Assembly (NCBI RefSeq): GCF_932526225.1
Contig: NC_064034.1
Span: 1,350,001 to 1,414,000, forward strand
Reading direction: 5' to 3'
Length of the DNA stretch: 64,000 nt
Source of the DNA: Nematostella vectensis
Lineage: Eukaryota > Cnidaria > Anthozoa > Actiniaria > Edwardsiidae
Below are positions 1 to 11,500 of the stretch, piece after piece. The translations under genes were made by a program, and so were the position numbers. The notes under the pieces were generated by a model, which had not been told where the DNA came from, did not search any database, and saw nothing but the letters and a program-made list of their open reading frames with translations. How positions within the stretch are numbered: position 1 is the first letter of the stretch; each line of letters begins with the position of its first letter.

Positions 1-52
1 TGCGTTCTTCGATAACTTTATCTCGAATATCGTCAGGCCAGCCTTTGACTCC

Positions 53-1681
53 GGGTGTCTACAAAACGAAGACCTAAAACCTAATACCTAAAACCTGTGA
101 CCCCAAAAGCTACGACCCCTAAATCGACCTAAAGCTACGACCCCCCAAAAATTTCAGTTATTATTTAGTCTACCTTGCTTCTTAAATGACTACACAGCGC
201 GAAAGTTTCATACGGAATCAGTGATCCTAATGAGGTAATTGAGCGAATTTTGTTGTGCTTTTCATGGACGAAATATTCTCATGTGCACGCCAATAAACTA
301 TTTTTAATCGTCGTTTATTTGTCCCATTTAAAATGGTAGTTGCACACATTTTTCAGACACGCTCCTTTGCCCGAAAAATTATCCCAAAAACTCTCCCGGT
401 AACCTAACAGACCCGGCAATTACCGGTTATTTAGAAAAATGCCCCCAGAATAGTTTTCGTCCTGGCGAGGAAAAGTGTTTATCAAAACAAAGCTCTTGCG
501 TAGCGTGCCGATGTGGGTTCCAGACAAGTAAATTATAATTTTTAAAGTTTATGAATAGATTGGCTAAAAGGTTATTAAAATCCTAGTTTTGTCGATGTCT
601 GTAGAAAACGTGCACCCCCAAAATTGCTGTGGCATCGACATTTTTCGAAAGAAAGACAAAGAACAAGTATAGTCTTATTTTGTAGAAAAACTAATAATTT
701 CGTTCCCTGCTAGCAGAGGCCTCTTTTCTCTGTATTTCGCTGTGCTGGCGTTTGCGAGGAACTCCAGCCCAGCGAAATACAGAGAAAAGAGGCCTCTGCT
801 AGCAGGGAAATAATTTCGCAAAGCTGTTTATATTTTTATGCGCACTGTGACAGCTAAATGTCAAATCATTTGACAGAGATGAAACTGATTGGTTGGAGGG
901 AAATCTGATAGAATGATGTAAGCCTTGATTGGCCCACTTTTTACCGGGCAGTGGAATGGTTTTCTCTGTGATGAAAACTTTCTACAACTCGACACAACTA
1001 GAACATGAAGCGATTTCCCGTAAGTTAGCGGGCAATTAAGATTTTAGAAGAAACACCCGAAAATGTTTACCGGGTGACATTCCGGTTTCTGAGTTTATCG
1101 GCGTTTTAAGAAACGACCAAACGATGGCTTCGAGCTTGAAAAAATTCGCAAAAGGCGACATGCGAGTGCTCGGCACATAATGAACGACGCATGAAATGTC
1201 GAACTCCACGCTTCGTTCATACTTTGCCGAGCATTTGCGGGCCGCTTGTTGCATAGCTTTTCAGGCTAAAAGGCGTCGCTTGGCTATTCTAAATAATTGT
1301 GGAAGTGTTTTAAAGCCAGAAACTTGTTATTTAGGCTAAAAATCGAGCAAACTGGAGACAGCCGTGCAGCTAGTTTTTTTTCCTCCTTTACCGGAAGCCG
1401 TGCAAGTAGACACAGCAAATAATAAACGATGATTAAAATTCTTTATTGACATTGGCGCGCACATGAGAATATTTCCTCCATGAAAAGCACAACAAAATTT
1501 GCTGAATTACCTCATTAGGATCACTGATTCCATATGAACCTTTCGCGCTGTGTAGTCATTTAAGAAGCAAGGTAGACTAAATAATAACTGAAATTTTTGG
1601 GGGGTCGTAGCTTTAGGGGTCTAGCTTTTGGGGTCACAGGTTTTAGGTATTAGGTTTTAGGTCTTCGTTTTGTAGACACCC
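53..1681. mobile_element. Non-autonomous foldback DNA transposon, 1.6 kb
   Basis: The two ends are inverted copies of each other: GGGTGTCTACAAAACGAAG at 53 matches the complement of the sequence ending at 1681. The similarity continues inward for about 250 bases (roughly 53-310 and 1435-1681). No transposase reading frame is seen inside; the only open frame, at 1036-1254, has no recognisable motif. It sits inside a glycosyltransferase exon on both sides, which fixes its boundaries well. Part of its interior (about 1260-1440) recurs, reverse-complemented, at 30918-31165. Confidence 0.75.
703..809. repeat. Near-perfect 40-bp hairpin nested in the foldback element
   Basis: Arms at about 703-742 and 770-809 are almost perfect reverse complements (left arm begins TTCCCTGCTAGCAGAGGCC), separated by a loop of roughly 27 bases. 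This looks like a second, smaller foldback sequence inside the 1.6-kb transposon. Confidence 0.85.
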
Positions 1682-1998
1682 CTTTGCCATCCGTGAAAAA
1701 TCTCATCGCTATGTTAGGATAGCGGTTCAGAGTCGTCATCCACGTCTCTCTGTTGGCCATCCGACGATCTAGTCTAGTAGGAGCAGTTATCAATGCCATG
1801 AAAATATCTTTTTTAGGTTTCATATGTGTGTTTAATAGCTCTAACGCTCTTTTTGCCGTTAAGTAGGATTCCCTTTGGTCATTAACTTTCTCAAGTCTAA
1901 ACCTCCTTCTCCCCCATACATCGTTTGGAGAATCCAAATATACATATGGCTAATATTGCTAAGAAAATCCCGTACAAGAACTTATTAAACTTCTTCAT

Positions 1999-3404
1999 TC
2001 TTTTTCTGCGTTAACAGTACATTAGTCTCCTTTGTCAGTCGCGAACGCGCTCAAGGAGACTAACAGTTGTATGCGAAATTATGAAAATTAAATATCTATC
2101 AAACAAGTTCATAGCGTGACAGTTCAACAAGGTGTCTAGTCTACACTATAAAATATGCACTAGAAGTATCTTTAAGATAATGAAGTGCTCGGAGATTGGA
2201 TTGTGAGATCACAGGCTCTAGGATAAATTTATTCCAAAGTATTGTGTAATGCCTTGTTAGTGTTTAATAAACTACGCATTTCTTTCCTCTACTGGTTGTG
2301 TTTGCCTTGTTTTGGCTCCTCCAGCGAGCTGTCCCTATGCGTTTGTTACGACAAGTGAGTCGACCACCGGCCAGCGGTACGTTTTACCATCCCCGCTTCC
2401 CCATTTTTTTTATTATATAGCCTATCGTTGAAAAGTGTAAAATAAAGCTATTACAATCCATTCCTCCTCTTAAATTTGGGAATTCAGAGCCAGTTTTTCT
2501 AACATTAGAACTGAATCGATGGCCATTACTTCTGTAAGAGTATTGAAAGTTTGTTCTATGAATACATGATTTCATTGTTTTAGCCAGGCCATAAAAATTG
2601 GCTGAAAAAACTACCAAAATGATTTTTGTAGTTGCTTGCAAGATCATTCAATTTGAATGAATTGGGGGCACAAGGGCGTAGCCAGGGGGATGGCCCAGGC
2701 CCCCCTTCTAGCAGCCAAAAATAGAGTAAATGTATGAGACATCTAAAATACAGAAGAAAATTTATTGAAAGGGCATTTTGCCCCCCCCCCCCCCCCTGTT
2801 AAAAATCCTGGCTATGCCGCTGGGGCAAGCTCTTTTCAGTAGCACTTTCAGGCTTTTTCTCAACTTTCATTTTTTTAAGATTGCATTAATTTCTTCAAAG
2901 GAATGGAGCCCGATCTCTAACTTTTATTATTTGTTTTACATCTTTTGTAAGTTTTCTGACAGAACTCCTGTAGTAACTTTGCATGCTAGTATTTGTTTGA
3001 GCATCTTGAACATAACAATTAAGCATACAAATACAAGAGTCTGAGGTCACAGCAGCTTTGTGATTTGACTACTGTTGTCAATAATTAGCAGGCTCACTGG
3101 CCTTTTGTGACAAGTTTCCACCCATCTTGGGCACAATATTATATTCCCGCCATGTTAGGCATTGGGTCAGCTGATTTTCAGATTTTTATAGCATTTGTAT
3201 AGCATTGAATAGTATTTGTATAATTAATTGATTTCGATTGTATCGGATGATCGATATTAATCGATACTCACAAAATTCTTCCCAATAAAGGCTATCGATT
3301 TTGTCGGTACCTATCGATCTGTGCAATAATTTTCTTGATAAGCACCTGATATATAAAACGCTGAGGCTCAAATTTTCCAAAATATAAGAACATTCTCATA
3401 CCAC
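1999..3404. other. Intergenic stretch with one small dispersed repeat
   Basis: No coding region is supported. At about 2668-2825 a short element starts GGGCGTAGCCAGGGGG and ends TCCTGGCTATGCCGC. It is a foldback repeat with a long C-run, related to the copy at 6301-6415. A short dyad (GTCTCCTTTGTC ... CTCAAGGAGAC) lies near 2026-2061. Confidence 0.5.
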
Positions 3405-3815
3405 GTAGCGGGTTGACCAACCGGTTAGAAGCCAACCCGCTGTAGCAGGTTGAGCGTCAACTCGTTACAGCGGGTTGAGAACCTTCAAGCTCCTATAGTA
3501 CACTATCGTCCCCAAGCCGCTGTAGCGGGTTGACCAACCGGTTAGAAGCCAACCCGCTGTAGCAGGTTGAGTGTCAACCCGTTACAGCGGGTTGAGAACC
3601 TTCAAGCTCCTATAGTATACTATGGTCCCCAAGCCGCTGTAGCGGGTTGACCAACCGGTTAGAAGCCAACCCGCTGTAGCAGGTTGAGTGTCCACCCGTT
3701 ACAGCGGGTTGAGAACCTTCAAGTTCCTGTAGTATACTATGGTCCCCAAGCCGCTGTAGCGGCTGTAGCAAGCTGGAGGCTTCTAACCGGTTGGTCAACC
3801 CGCTACAGCGGCTTG
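3405..3815. repeat. 117-bp tandem repeat, palindromic, closed by an inverted fragment
   Basis: GTAGCGGGTTGACCAACCGG recurs at 3405, 3522 and 3639, giving a 117-bp period with about three full copies. Each unit contains internal inverted repeats (AACCCGCTGTAGC with GTTACAGCGGGTT). The array ends at 3777-3815 with a reverse-complement copy of the unit start, so the block can fold on itself. It lies about 600 bases upstream of the LAPTM-like gene. Confidence 0.85.
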
Positions 3816-4409
3816 CTTTTTTTGCCATTTTTAACCATCTGTAAAAAATACCCATTTTTGCCCAGGCTGGTCATTTTCTTATAAATTTTGAACGCACATT
3901 TTCTGGTCTATATCTCGTCACGTCCTGTGACATTACCAGCTTCCACCTGTCCACCAATAAAATTGAGATTTGAAAGCGCTAAGGTAAAAGATAGCATTTC
4001 TTTTGTAACGTACTCGCTTTCATGATTTCTCGGTGCTTATCGGAGAGATTTAGGGATGATCCGTGAAAATTTAAAGTAAAGTAAAGCACTGCCACACAAT
4101 TTTGATCATAAGATCATATACATGCAACGATAAATATGGGTGGGTTTTTTTTCACTTTTACTTGGCTTCTGATACACTATACATGATATGAAACGTTGCA
4201 CGTTTTTTCAAGTTCTGCATTCTTATAGTCTCACTGTATTATCTCCATGACAAAAGAGCAAGGTCGACGAGGAAGTGAATAGTTTAGCGTGCGGCTCATC
4301 CTATCGTAGCGCGTCCGCTTTCGCAAGCACGATGACGTAATGCCATACTATTTATGAGCCTGCCGTACTCGCATAGACTCAGACGGTGTTTGCTAACTTC
4401 ACAGACGAA
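3816..4409. other. Upstream region of the LAPTM-like gene
   Basis: No coding frame is supported here. It presumably contains the promoter and 5' leader of the gene starting at 4410, but no clear core promoter element was recognised. Confidence 0.3.
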
Positions 4410-5461
4410 ATGGCTCGGCCAATAATCCGAACGTGTTGTTGTTGTGATCTGCGTACAGGAGCAATTCTTATAGCTTTATTTTCTATGGTAAGTGCCTTGA
4501 TTCCGATTGTATTTGCTATGGCAGATAATATTATTATACTATTACTTATTTCGTTATTTTTGCCGTCCTTCTCAAATAAGCTGTAAAAATGGCTGTCTGT
4601 GATGTCGTTTGATATTTAGATAACATGAAAACAAACTTGAACAGCTGATATTTTAGACACTCTTTTTCTATCCATAAGTTATGTAGTCGTATCTTACGAA
4701 CAGTTGCTTTCGAATTTGTTATTTTGAGTTGGCTGACAGCCATTTTAAAACCGAATCAACAAAATCTTTCATTGCTCGCCTCTTTTAGGCTATTGTTTTT
4801 TTAATATGCTCCATTTGTGTGATTATTTACTATATTCAATTCCAAATTAAGGCCTATAACACTCAATCTTAAAGAAAAGTGCAATTATAATTTCTTTTCT
4901 ATTGCAAATGCAGTTGAAATCCGAATCCGAACGTTAGAGCCTCTCACAGACTCTCAGGGGCCGTCCACACTAACACGGATTCGTTTGGATCCGTATACTT
5001 TTTGATACGTTTAGGCCTTACGTCCACACTAACACGCACGCTGGATTGAGCGAATCCGGATACTTTTGAAAACGCAGTCGAAAGTGAATCAAAATGAATC
5101 TGTATAGTACTTTGGCCTGTAGTGTGGACGGTCGAATCTCTATAAAAATGAACCCGATGACGTCATATCGCAGCTGCTCTGAGCACGCGCATATACAAAT
5201 GACGTTAGCGTTTTCAAACGTTTGAATCTGTGTTAGTGTGGACGGCTGGATCCAGGCGAACACGCTGCGAAAACAATAGTGTGGATGTTAATCAAATGAT
5301 GCGCTTTCGGCGAAACAAATCCGGATACTTTTGAATCCGTGTTAGTGTGGAGGATCCCTCAATAGCGACGTAACAACCATTACAACATGTAAACATGTAT
5401 CATAAACATAAAAAACAAAATAAGCAATAAGAGGAAAACTTATGGCACATCCAATCTTCTG

Positions 5462-5530
<69 letters not shown>

Positions 5531-8500
5531 CACCAAAATCTGGAAATCGACTCTGCCAAATTTTCGTCTTTAATAAGACTTCTTCAGGGCAGACTGAAAA
5601 AGGTGAATCGTTACAAGCTTATTTACATCAGAATAGTGGCGCGAGACGCAAAAACAAAAATGTTTTTTCTTATTAAAGACGAAAATTTGGCAGAGTCGAT
5701 TTCCAGATTTTGGTATATATATATATTTTAATCAAACCATAAAAATATATGTCAACAGTAGAAATTCACATCCGGTGCAGCCATTTCTGGGGCGAGCATG
5801 CCCTTCCCTTACCATGAAGGAGATTTTACTCATCTCATAAAGGTGGTTAAGAACAGGGAAGGAGTGTGTGCAAATGTGGGTGTGTTTTGGACAGGATGTT
5901 ATAACCAATCATGCATCCTATTTCTAATTGTTATCACCCAAATCTTAATTTCTCTTACAGGGGATTGCTGGTATTAATATTTACAATGGAATGAAAGCTG
6001 TTTGGAATTTAGAAGCAGCTGAATCCAAAATTAAACACCATGGTATCCAAGATGACCTACCAATCCCCTGGAAGTACTATGATGGTAAGATTTGACAGGT
6101 TATACGTAATGTGTGGCATTATGTATCAGTGTGACATAATTTGCACATGGACAGGGGTAAACTCTCATTTGGTTTTATGCATTTATGTGACTTAAATGCT
6201 AGTTATTATTTTCAATAAATTTTAAACACAGCAGTTGTGTTTAGCTGACAGGTGCTGTATGGTGCAATAGTGGCAATAATTATTTTTTTCAATAAATTTC
6301 AAGGGCGTAGCCAGGGGGAGGTCCCTTTTTCTAGCAGCCAAAAAATACAGGAGAAAATGTCTTGAAAGGGCCACTTGGGCCCACTCCTGTTGGGAGGGGG
6401 CCCATAATTTTAGGCCACAGACATTTTAAACACAGCAGTTGTGTTTAGCTCACAGGTGATATGGTGCAATAGCGGCACAAATAATGCATGCACTTCCTCT
6501 CAGCTCACAAAAAGTAGTGATCCCTCCTCATCAAATTCTTTCTACTTCTTGCAGATTTCACTTGTTTCTTGTGTTGAGTAATTTTAATACTTCTGTACCT
6601 TTTTTAGATACTATCAACCTTGGCTGGTCAAATGTGGCATTTTCTGCCTCCAGTATATTTGCAGGGATCGTTTTACTTGTTGGAGCTATCCAGGTATGAC
6701 ATAATGATGTTCCCAAGGATGGTTTCATAAGTATCTTATTGAGGTCACTGATTTTCGATGCTCACCAGGCAATTAATGAACACAAATCCTAAAACCACAT
6801 ATTTCAAATTAGAATCATTCCAAATCATGAAGAAGAATCATTCAAAATCATGAACAGCACCTCCAACATTATGAAGAAAACCAAAAAATGCAAATATTGC
6901 ATGAAAATATGTCACATTCTGGAACTCCATGAACCCCTCCCCCCATTCCCCTAACACATCTACATCTCTCTACATCTACTTTATTAACTGATAAAACCAT
7001 GTCGGTATCACATCAGTATAAATAAATACAAGGTAAAAAATATACAGATCTGGAATAATTTACGTAACTTATACAATATATTCATAATTTGTAAAATAAA
7101 TTTATAAAATAATTTTCAATAAAGTAATTCAATTAAATAATTTAGCTTAATTAATTTATAACTTGAATACTAGAACCACTGGCCATTATCAATTAAATGC
7201 TGCTGAAGCTTCTCTTTGAATTTGCCCTTTTCTTTTATGTCGGTAATTGAACCTGGTAAATTGTTCCAAAATTTTATAGACCACGGGAAAAAGCTATTTG
7301 CATGCTGGTTGCACTTGGAATGTGTTCTATGGAAGCGCTTGGAGTTGCCATTCCTTGAATGCCGGTCCATCGGAACCAAGAAGGGCTCTCTCTCAATGTC
7401 CACAGTTCCATAAACAACCTGATGGAACATGGACATTCGAGAGAGAGTCCGTCTGCCCTCAAGGGATGGCCACTCCAGCTCTCTTAGCATGTTTGTTACG
7501 ACCCCTGGCTCCCTCAAATAATTATTATAGCAAACTCTGGCTGCAGTCCTCTGCACCATATCAAGGCGGTGTTTATCCTTTTGGAGATGCGGGTACCAGG
7601 CAGAGTTTGCATATTCAAGCTTCGGTCTAACTAGACTGCAATAGAGTTTAGACTTGCAGTCTACCGAGGCTGTTCTAAAATTTCTTCTAATGACCCCAAG
7701 GGTCTGATTTGCACTAGATGTAATTTGTGCGATGTGTTTATCCCATTTTAAATCCCCTGAGAGTAGTACTCCTAGATAGGAGTGATGGTAAACCCTCTCT
7801 AGAATCCTGTTGTTAAGTATATAGGGATGGTCTGGAATTTTCGCTCTGCTTGTGGAGAAGCACATAGTGTGGCATTTCTCCACATTAAAGGCCATTTGCC
7901 AATCCCTCTCCCATCTATTTAGAGCATCAAGATCGTTTTGTAAAGCTAGGCTGTCATTTGAGCCATCAATAGTGCGATATAAAAGGCAGTCATCTGCAAA
8001 AAGCCTAATAGTTGACGAGATATTTAGAGGGAGATCATTTACAAAAAGCAGGAACAAAAGTGGTCCTAAAACTGTTCCTTGTGGTACACCAGAGGTAACA
8101 GAGCATTGACTGGATGTTGCACCCTCTAGTGTTACACACTGATCTCTGGGTGAGGAAATCTTCCATCCAGGTCAGCAAGCTACCCCTGATGCCATAATAG
8201 CTTAATTTGTAAAGAAGTCGTCTATGCGGCACTCGGTCAAAGGCCTTTGAAAAATCTAAGATAAAAGCATCAACCCGTTTCCCTTGATTTATGGCGCTTA
8301 CTAAGTCATGGCATGTTATAATTAATTGTGTTTCACAGTTCCTCCTTTTACGGAAACCATGTTGAAAATCGCTAAGTATGCCATGCTGCTCCAAATGTTG
8401 CCAAACATGGTGGCATATTACATGCTCCAAGATTTTGCAAGTAACAGATGTAAGGGAAACGGGTCGATAGTTATTTGGTGATGATCTTTTACCTTTTTTA

Positions 8501-11500
8501 AAAATTGGCACTACATTGGCAATTTTCCAGTCCATGGGTAATTTTCCCTGATCTAAGGACTGTTGGAAAAGTTGTGTATATAGGGGTGCCAACTCTTGGG
8601 ATAATTCCTTTAAAATACGAGTTGGCAATTTATCAGGCCCCCCAGCCTTATTTGAATCAAGTGAATTCAAAAGCTTCTGAACACCATTTGAGGTGACTAT
8701 GATTTTACCCATTTCTGGGCTTGATGAATTTGGATTTAAGCTTGGTGCTGTACTAGAGTCCTCTTTAGTAAAAATAGAGAAAAAATAACCATTGAGGACA
8801 TTTGCTTTGTCTAGGCTATTTGAAACAGCAATATTATGCTGGTTATGAAGTAGGTTAATACCCATGTTATCTTGCCTTTTTGATTTCACAAATCTCCAAA
8901 ATTTCTTAGGTTGTTCTCTTTGAGAGGACCCTAGCAAATTATTTATATAATCTCCATATGATTTATTTAGCTTATATCTATAGGCTTTCCGAGTTTGTCT
9001 AAATTTCCTTTTGTCACTTTCCAAACCTGTACGTTTCTGGGTGTTATACAATCTCTGGACTTTTCTTTTGAGTTTGTTTAGATTGTGAGTAAACCAAGGG
9101 AGATTGTACCTACTTGAGGACATTTTAGCAGGGATATATTCCTCCATAAGAGAAGAAAGTTTTCCTTTTAACATGTCCCAGTTTTCCTGCAATGATCGAA
9201 CAGTGAAGTTTGTGAAATAAACAGAGCTAAACTCTAGTAGGTCCCTTTTCATGTCAACAAAGTTCCCTTTTGAATACAGAAAGATCTTCCTCCTGATCGG
9301 GCGTGCCAGCTTTGGTGTAACTAAGGTTTGTATCTCCACACATCCATGGTCTCCCATTGCAGGTTTGGCATGTACTGAGTCAACAAGGGTGCTATTTGTT
9401 GTAAAAAGCAGGTCAAGGATCTTATCACCACGGGTAGGCTTATCTACCACTTGCTCCAAACTATAAATGCTGCACATCTCCAGTAGCTTCTCGCAAGCTG
9501 TGACGTGACGGCTTCCTCTTGCAATGGTGTTTGTTTCCCAGCATATGTCTCCTCCAAGGTTGAAATCACCTCCGAGATATATAACTGAATTTCCAGACTT
9601 CCTCTGTAGCTTTGAAAGGGAGCGGTCTAACTCATCAAGTGCCTCACAAGAACTGTCAGGGTTGTAAAAAGCTCCAATATATACATGTTTCCTTCTGTTA
9701 ATAGAGACTTTAATCCAAACTGTTTCGCAGTCTGAGTTAAGTTCGTAAAGCTCATGACAGCTGAGATCCTTGACTGCTAATAGGACTCCCCCATATCCAT
9801 CCGGTCTATCCTTCCGAAATACTGAGTAATTTGAAGGGAAGAATTCACAGGTTTTAACACTGGGATTCAACCAGGTCTCAGTTCCAATTACTATATCTGG
9901 ACTCTCAGTTGCTAGGAAAGCTTGAAATTCACAGTTCTTATTCTTTAGGCTCTGGAAGTTGATGTTAAATACCTTCAGGCCTTGTTTATGGCGTGGTCGT
10001 GAGCTCTTGCGAGCATGTTCCAACACAGAACTCGTAGAGGAATTTCTTGGTGTAGTTTTAGCAACTGGGGACGAAGTTTGACTTGGAAGAAAATTGAAGG
10101 AGTTTGAGAGCTCCAATGTTGAAGCGCTTAACAGAGTCTCAGAGAAATTGGAAGCGTCACACTTGGGGCAAAGCCATAGGCAGGACGAATTTGCCAAGGA
10201 CTCGTACGATGGTATGCTAATGTCCATACATTTCGCATGGTTCCAGATGTTACACGAGTCACATTGAAGACCACGTTGGTTTGACTTCACAGGCTTCTTG
10301 CATAGGCCACATGGATATTTCCAAGCTGGTCCTGGATTAAGGCTAATGTCTCCACAGAGGAGAAGGAGACCACATAGTAGTCTTGCACGTGTTGGAGGAG
10401 AATCCAAGATGGCGGAACCAGGCCGACCATTTACTCTTATTCTTCCAGAAAACGAGGTTAAAAATGCTTCTTGGCCTACATATTGTTGATAAATCAGTCC
10501 TGGGTGTATTAAAAAGTTTTCGGGACTGTCAAAGTCCAATTTAGAACTTAAAAGAAGGGCTAAAAACAAAATTTCAAGCGGAGCTTCGAATGGACCAGCC
10601 ATCCCGCTGGTTCTGGTTATTTAACGTAAACGTACATTTGAGCACAAGTCTTTTGTCATTCGAGTGCCTGATTAATTACATAAACCGATAAATGTAGAGT
10701 AAGAGATTTGTTATGCTTTCCTACCTTTTTTTCAAGAGATATATCTTGCTGATATATCTTGCTGATCTTCGTTGACATGTACATTTTTCGCAAATATTTA
10801 AAACACTTTTTCTTTTCTTAGCGGCATGTCTGGAAGCTGAATGCCTGGCTTGTTTGGACAGCAATTGTTTTGCTCTATCACCTTGCTGTCTCAATCTTCT
10901 TTCTATCCATTTGGAAAGGGGTATGTTTTTGTTGTTGTTTATTTTGGCAAAGTTCTATATAACAGTGCGAATATCTGTCTTCCTCTTTGTTCAATATGCA
11001 TATTGACCTTGTATTGATTGTTCAACAGGTTCCATTATTCATGTATGGACTCATAGTTGATCTGGTCATTGCAGTAAGTTTGTGACTTTCTCCACAATTA
11101 CTTAGAAAATGTCCCTATTTTGTTTGATAGTTTATGATATACACATGTTTTAAACTGCTGCCATAAAGGTGGTGTCTCTGTTACATTTGTTTCTGTTATT
11201 ATGTTCAACAGGTTTACTTTCTCCTTGTTGTGTACTCTTTCAAGCAGCAAATCCTTGAACAAGAGCAGAATCCTAATGCTGGTCTGCATATGCAGGGTGT
11301 CGTTGTAAGTCTATTAATTACTGTAGAATCTCTAACAAATCTCATGAGACTTTTTTTGTAGGAGAAGGGGGCTTATTGGAGAAAGGGGCTTATTTCAAAT
11401 TTTTGGCTCTTTTTTTTTGCTTATGGAATTCTTTATGCTTAGTTTATCATTGATTAATTTTTAACTCATGAAAAATCTTTGTATACTTGTTATCACAGAT

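Larger units (their letters stand above)
1..1998 (-). pseudogene. Broken GT31-type glycosyltransferase, N-terminal part
   Basis: Reading on the minus strand, an ATG at 1998 opens a short cytoplasmic tail and a hydrophobic stretch (GIFLAILAICIF) that looks like a type II signal anchor. One frame over, from about 1937 to 1682, the protein reads KKDIFMALITAPTRLDRR, then NRETWMTTLNRYP and RFFTDG. This is the N-terminal signature of family 31 beta-1,3-glycosyltransferases (hydrophobic strand, then RR..NRETW, then FF..G), which act in the Golgi. The frame is then cut by the 53..1681 transposon and resumes at 52..1 as GVKGWPDDIRDKVIEE, leaving the window. A frame change between anchor and catalytic part plus the insertion argue for a dead copy. 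The family call is fair; the anchor is less sure. Confidence 0.5.
6955..10615 (-). mobile_element. CR1/Jockey-type non-LTR retrotransposon, near full length
   Basis: A single minus-strand element carries PHD finger, apurinic-type endonuclease and reverse transcriptase, in the order expected of CR1-like LINEs. The 5' end is close to the ATG at 10602. The 3' end lies near 6955-7000, where the minus strand ends in AGATGTAG-type short repeats rather than a long poly(A). It sits antisense in intron 3 of the LAPTM-like gene. One frameshift near 8141-8148 breaks it, so this copy should be inactive although otherwise young-looking. Confidence 0.85.

Noticed and set aside
1036-1254. 72-codon minus-strand frame inside the foldback element
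   Set aside because: No transposase motif was seen and the frame is short; it is probably chance.
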